Shown here: piece by piece, positions 6,939-9,084 of the stretch | Position numbering within the stretch: the first letter of the stretch is position 1 | Layout: every line of letters begins with the position of its first letter | DNA from: Candidatus Hydrogenedentota bacterium | Lineage (GTDB): Bacteria > Hydrogenedentota > Hydrogenedentia > Hydrogenedentiales > GCA-2746185 | Assembly (NCBI GenBank): GCA_012965445.1 | Contig: DTSJ01000320.1 | Location: forward strand, 1 to 9,084 | Length of the DNA: 9,084 nucleotides | Reading direction: 5' to 3' | Program-made: the position numbers and the translations under genes | Notes under the pieces: generated by a model | Told to the model about the DNA's origin: nothing | The model's database searches: none | The model's input: only the letters and a program-made list of their open reading frames with translations

Positions 6939-7776
6939 ATGGGACTGAAGATCAACACCAACATTGCCGGTCTAAGGACCACCCGCATCCTGCGAGGCTC
7001 AACCCTTGCCCTCAACAGATCCCTGGAGCGCTTGTCAAGCGGCCTGCGTGTGAACCGCGCTGCAGACGATGCAGCAGGTTTAGCCATCGCAGAAGGATTT
7101 CGTTCCGTCTCCCGCGCAGCGCAGGTAGCCCAGCGAAACGCGCAGGACGGTATCGGCCTGGTACAGACGGCTGAAGGGGCGCTCAGCGAAACAATCAACT
7201 ATTCTGCAGCGCATTCGCGAGCTAGCCGTTCAGTCTGCCAACGGAACATTCAGCGATATTCCGAATCGCGCGGATCTCGATCTAGAAGTCCAGCAGCTCT
7301 TAGCCCAAATCGACGACATTGCCACTTTCACCGAAATTAACGGAGTATTCCTGCTGGCCGCCGCGACAACAATTAATTTTCAGGTTGGCGGAACCGATCT
7401 TACATTTATTACCCCCACATTTGGCGCAGCAATGGACACCACCGGTCTCGGCATCAACGGAATCGATATTACGACCGAAGCAAATGCGCGTGCCCTGCTC
7501 GACAATCTGACCGGAGGCATCAATTTCACACTCGGACTTGTCAATACTCAGCGTTCCACGCTCGGTGCTATCCAGAACCGCCTCGAGTTCACAATCAACT
7601 CACTCCAGATTCAGGAAGAAAACGCCGTCGCCTCCGAAAGTGCCATCCGTGACGCAGACATCGCCCGCGAAACGATCATGTTTACACGGAACCAGATTCT
7701 TGTAAGTGCAGGCACCTCGATTCTCGCTCAGGCGAACGTAATACCCCAAACAGCACTACAGCTTCTAGGCGGATAA
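6939..7776 (+). CDS. fliC: Flagellin, short form, interrupted by a one-base frameshift
   Basis: This is the flagellar filament protein, exported by the flagellar type III apparatus. The N-terminal D0/D1 part reads GLKINTNIAGLRTTRILRGS, then SLERLSSGLRVNRAADDAAGLAIAE and NAQDGIGLVQTAEGALSETIN. At 7200 one extra T shifts the frame. Reading from 7201 restores ILQRIRELAVQSANGTFSDI and continues without a break to the C-terminal NRLEFTINSLQIQEENAV, AIRDADIARETIMFTRNQIL and a final LQLLGG (TAA 7774-7776). Corrected length is about 278 residues, typical of flagellins with D0 and D1 only and little or no surface D2/D3. Without correction the protein stops at 7338-7340 after 133 residues; the second part is also open on its own from an ATG at 7432. 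A sigma28 promoter and strong ribosome binding site precede it and a terminator follows. Everything but the one base looks functional, so sequencing or assembly error is the likeliest cause, with real mutation second. Confidence 0.93.
7197..7203 (+). other. Frameshift site in flagellin
   Basis: The bases AAC T ATT (7197-7203) carry one base too many. Removing T7200 joins the two conserved flagellin halves as SETIN-ILQRIRELAV. There is no long homopolymer and no known +1 slippery codon with a stop here. Confidence 0.88.
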
Positions 7777-7823
7777 TAATCAGCCCGAATACTGAACGGC
7801 CCCAAGGAATTTCAACCACTCAC

Positions 7824-7864
7824 AAAAAGCTCCGGACACCAGAAATGGTGACCGGGGCTTTTTT
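7824..7864. terminator. Bidirectional rho-independent terminator
   Basis: A stem of up to 17 pairs with two mismatched positions (7824-7840 against 7847-7863) encloses a 6-nt loop (AGAAAT). It has a T6 run on the plus strand (7859-7864) and a T5 run on the minus strand. It lies 47 bp after the flagellin stop and 24 bp past the stop of the convergent HD-domain gene, so it can end both transcripts. Confidence 0.9.
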
Positions 7865-7888
7865 ATAGTTGCGAGTCGGCGAACGAAA

Positions 7889-8806
7889 TCAGGAGAAATC
7901 TTTATTCCAGACCTGCCGATCAATCATCCCTATATACTCCGACCATTCCTGGCCCTTAGTCTGGTTTGCCGATATAACATTGTCAAAGGCGTTCGCCTGA
8001 GCGTCCAGATTATCAATATGCGCGAGTACAATCGCCTCAAGCGTTTTTGGCACCACAGGAGAGCCCAGTTCCAGCTCGCCATGATGCGACAAAATCATGT
8101 GAAGAACCTGAAGCCGCAGCGTCTCAGGCAAATCAGCTATCGCGTCCATCTTCCGGTTCGCAATCGCCGTACCCTGCTCAAGATGCCCCACCAGTTTCCC
8201 CGCCGTCGTGTAGTCAATGTACATCCCCTGAGAGAGCTCCTCAACTTTCCCGATATCATGCAGAAAAACGCCTGTGAGCAGCATGTCCCTGTCCAAATTC
8301 GGAAACAGTTCACACATCGTCTCCGCAACCCGTGCCATCTCATAACAATGCAGCGCAAGTCCGCCCCGAAAAGCGTGGTGCCATTTTTTCCCCGCAGCAC
8401 AAGCGTTGAATTTCTCCATAAACGGTTCATCGCCAAGACACGAATCAACGAGTGCTTTCAGAGATGCCGACGAAATATCGGTCGTGTTCTCTGGCGTAAA
8501 TACCAGATCCTCGGTATCGTACTCGTCCTCCTTCATCGGAAGCACCTGATCCACCCGCAACTGAAGACGACCCTGATAAGTATTCACCGTTGCCCGCACA
8601 TTCACAATATCGCCGACATCAAACAGGTTCGATACAGACACCGCATTGTTCCACATCACACCGCCCACGTCACCCGTGCGGTCCTTAAACACCATGCCGA
8701 GAAATTTCCCCCCCGACTGCGTATCGCGAAGGTCCTTTCGCGTCGCCACGAAATAATCGTTGACCACATCGCCTTCCTGAAGATTTTCCACATACTGCTT
8801 TTTCAT
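7889..8806 (-). CDS. OB-fold/HD-domain protein, YhaM-like 3'-5' exoribonuclease
   Basis: This 305-residue protein has the layout of YhaM (about 314 residues in Bacillus subtilis), an RNA/DNA 3'-5' exonuclease that trims short single-stranded ends in the cytoplasm. Residues about 10-90 form an OB-fold-like nucleic-acid-binding part (GDVVNDYFVATRKDLRDT, then YQGRLQLRVDQVLP). The HD phosphohydrolase core shows HH at 143-144 and H153, LHDIGK with HD at 183-184, the paired HH at 241-242 in ILSHHGELELGSP, and H263/D265 in LAHIDNLDAQ. These residues fit metal binding in HD proteins. AGGAG (8813-8817) lies 6 nt before the ATG at 8806. The gene starts 39 bp after the upstream GNAT gene, so the two are probably co-transcribed, and it ends at the bidirectional terminator. 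Family assignment is strong; activity is inferred from the family. Confidence 0.9.
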   Translation of the reverse strand: MKKQYVENLQEGDVVNDYFVATRKDLRDTQSGGKFLGMVFKDRTGDVGGVMWNNAVSVSNLFDVGDIVNVRATVNTYQGRLQLRVDQVLPMKEDEYDTEDLVFTPENTTDISSASLKALVDSCLGDEPFMEKFNACAAGKKWHHAFRGGLALHCYEMARVAETMCELFPNLDRDMLLTGVFLHDIGKVEELSQGMYIDYTTAGKLVGHLEQGTAIANRKMDAIADLPETLRLQVLHMILSHHGELELGSPVVPKTLEAIVLAHIDNLDAQANAFDNVISANQTKGQEWSEYIGMIDRQVWNKDFS

Positions 8807-8812
8807 TCACAA

Positions 8813-8817
8813 CTCCT
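8813..8817 (-). promoter_or_regulatory. Ribosome binding site of the YhaM-like gene
   Basis: On the minus strand AGGAG lies 6 nt before the ATG at 8806. It supports this start. Confidence 0.75.
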
Positions 8818-8845
8818 GCTCTTACAGTTTACTCAATCTCAACGA

Positions 8846-9084
8846 CTAAGGGGCATCATCCTCGACAGCACTGTCCTCACTGTCCTCATCGTTGCCGTCG
8901 TCATCACCGGCATCGGCATCGCCTCCTGCCTGGGCGAGGGCGCCGAACTTCATGCCCAGGCCGTGGCCACGCCATGCTGGGACGACCAGCAACTCGCAGA
9001 TATAGGCGGTGACCTGCCCGTCGGAGAGGGCGCGGACGAAGGCGACGATTTGTTTGTCCTCGCAGAGGACGAGCGCGGGCCAGG
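8846..9084 (-). CDS. GNAT-family N-acetyltransferase, 5' partial, with acidic tail
   Basis: Seventy-eight codons and a TAG (8846-8848) are visible; the start lies beyond the window. The visible N-terminal part reads WPALVLCEDKQIVAFVRALS, then AYICELLVVPAWRGHGLG. The last segment is a GNAT motif A: a beta strand followed by the acetyl-CoA pyrophosphate loop (R-G-H-G-L-G). Such proteins move an acetyl group from acetyl-CoA to an amine. After the loop a normal GNAT would continue for about 50 or more residues with a helix and two strands. Here it gives way to MKFGALAQAGG and a tail of Asp, Glu, Gly, Ala and Ser with short repeats, ending at the stop. I tried the other two frames after the loop and neither restores a GNAT ending. 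GC is clearly higher here than in neighbouring genes. It may be a truncated, decayed or recombined gene. Substrate unknown. Confidence 0.72.
   Translation of the reverse strand, partial: WPALVLCEDKQIVAFVRALSDGQVTAYICELLVVPAWRGHGLGMKFGALAQAGGDADAGDDDGNDEDSEDSAVEDDAP
8870..8887 (-). repeat. 9-bp tandem duplication in the GNAT tail
   Basis: ACTGTCCTC is repeated twice head to tail (plus-strand spelling), encoding Glu-Asp-Ser twice on the minus strand. A nearby GGCATC doublet (8909-8920) encodes Asp-Ala twice. The tail seems to have grown by small in-frame duplications. Confidence 0.7.

Noticed and set aside
7197..7203. Programmed +1 ribosomal frameshifting in flagellin
   Set aside because: There is no stop codon or known slippery codon at the shift site and no evident stimulating structure. 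Flagellins are not known to use recoding.

Overview
The window holds seven protein-coding genes from a flagellated bacterium with intermediate to slightly high GC. The beta subunit of RNA polymerase is of the bacterial type with the '[20 protein letters not shown]' pattern. The genes resemble an environmental or candidate-phylum Gram-negative bacterium (PVC or Hydrogenedentes-like would fit), but phylum placement is a guess from the sequence alone.

Layout. Positions 1-3363 (minus strand) are rpoB, complete at its start and cut by the window edge at its 3' end. It has its own sigma70-type promoter and a leader of about 147 nt. Upstream in the same direction is a DUF151 bifunctional-nuclease-family gene (3610-4062), with a strong promoter of its own. 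The usual upstream neighbour of rpoB, rplL, is absent. From 4374 to 6757 on the plus strand are three tandem paralogous family 2 glycosyltransferases. The first two are 18 bp apart, and the second and third overlap by ATGA. A clear sigma28 (FliA/SigD-type) promoter at 6822-6849 then drives a short flagellin gene (6939-7776). The flagellin reading frame is broken by one extra base at 7200. A strong stem-loop at 7824-7864 ends flagellin transcription and probably also serves the convergent minus-strand genes. Those are a YhaM-like OB-fold/HD-domain 3'-5' exoribonuclease (7889-8806), preceded by a partial GNAT acetyltransferase (8846-9084) with an unusual acidic C-terminal tail.

How the parts may work together. 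The rpoB and DUF151 genes are housekeeping or regulatory. The three glycosyltransferases have no membrane segments and sit directly ahead of a sigma28-controlled flagellin, so they may glycosylate flagellin or build a surface glycan; this is inference from position only. The points most worth a second look are the flagellin frameshift, the glycosyltransferase triplet next to flagellin, the non-consensus rifampicin-pocket residues in RpoB, the separation of rpoB from rplL, and the acidic-tailed GNAT. I found no RNA genes, insertion sequences or CRISPR arrays.
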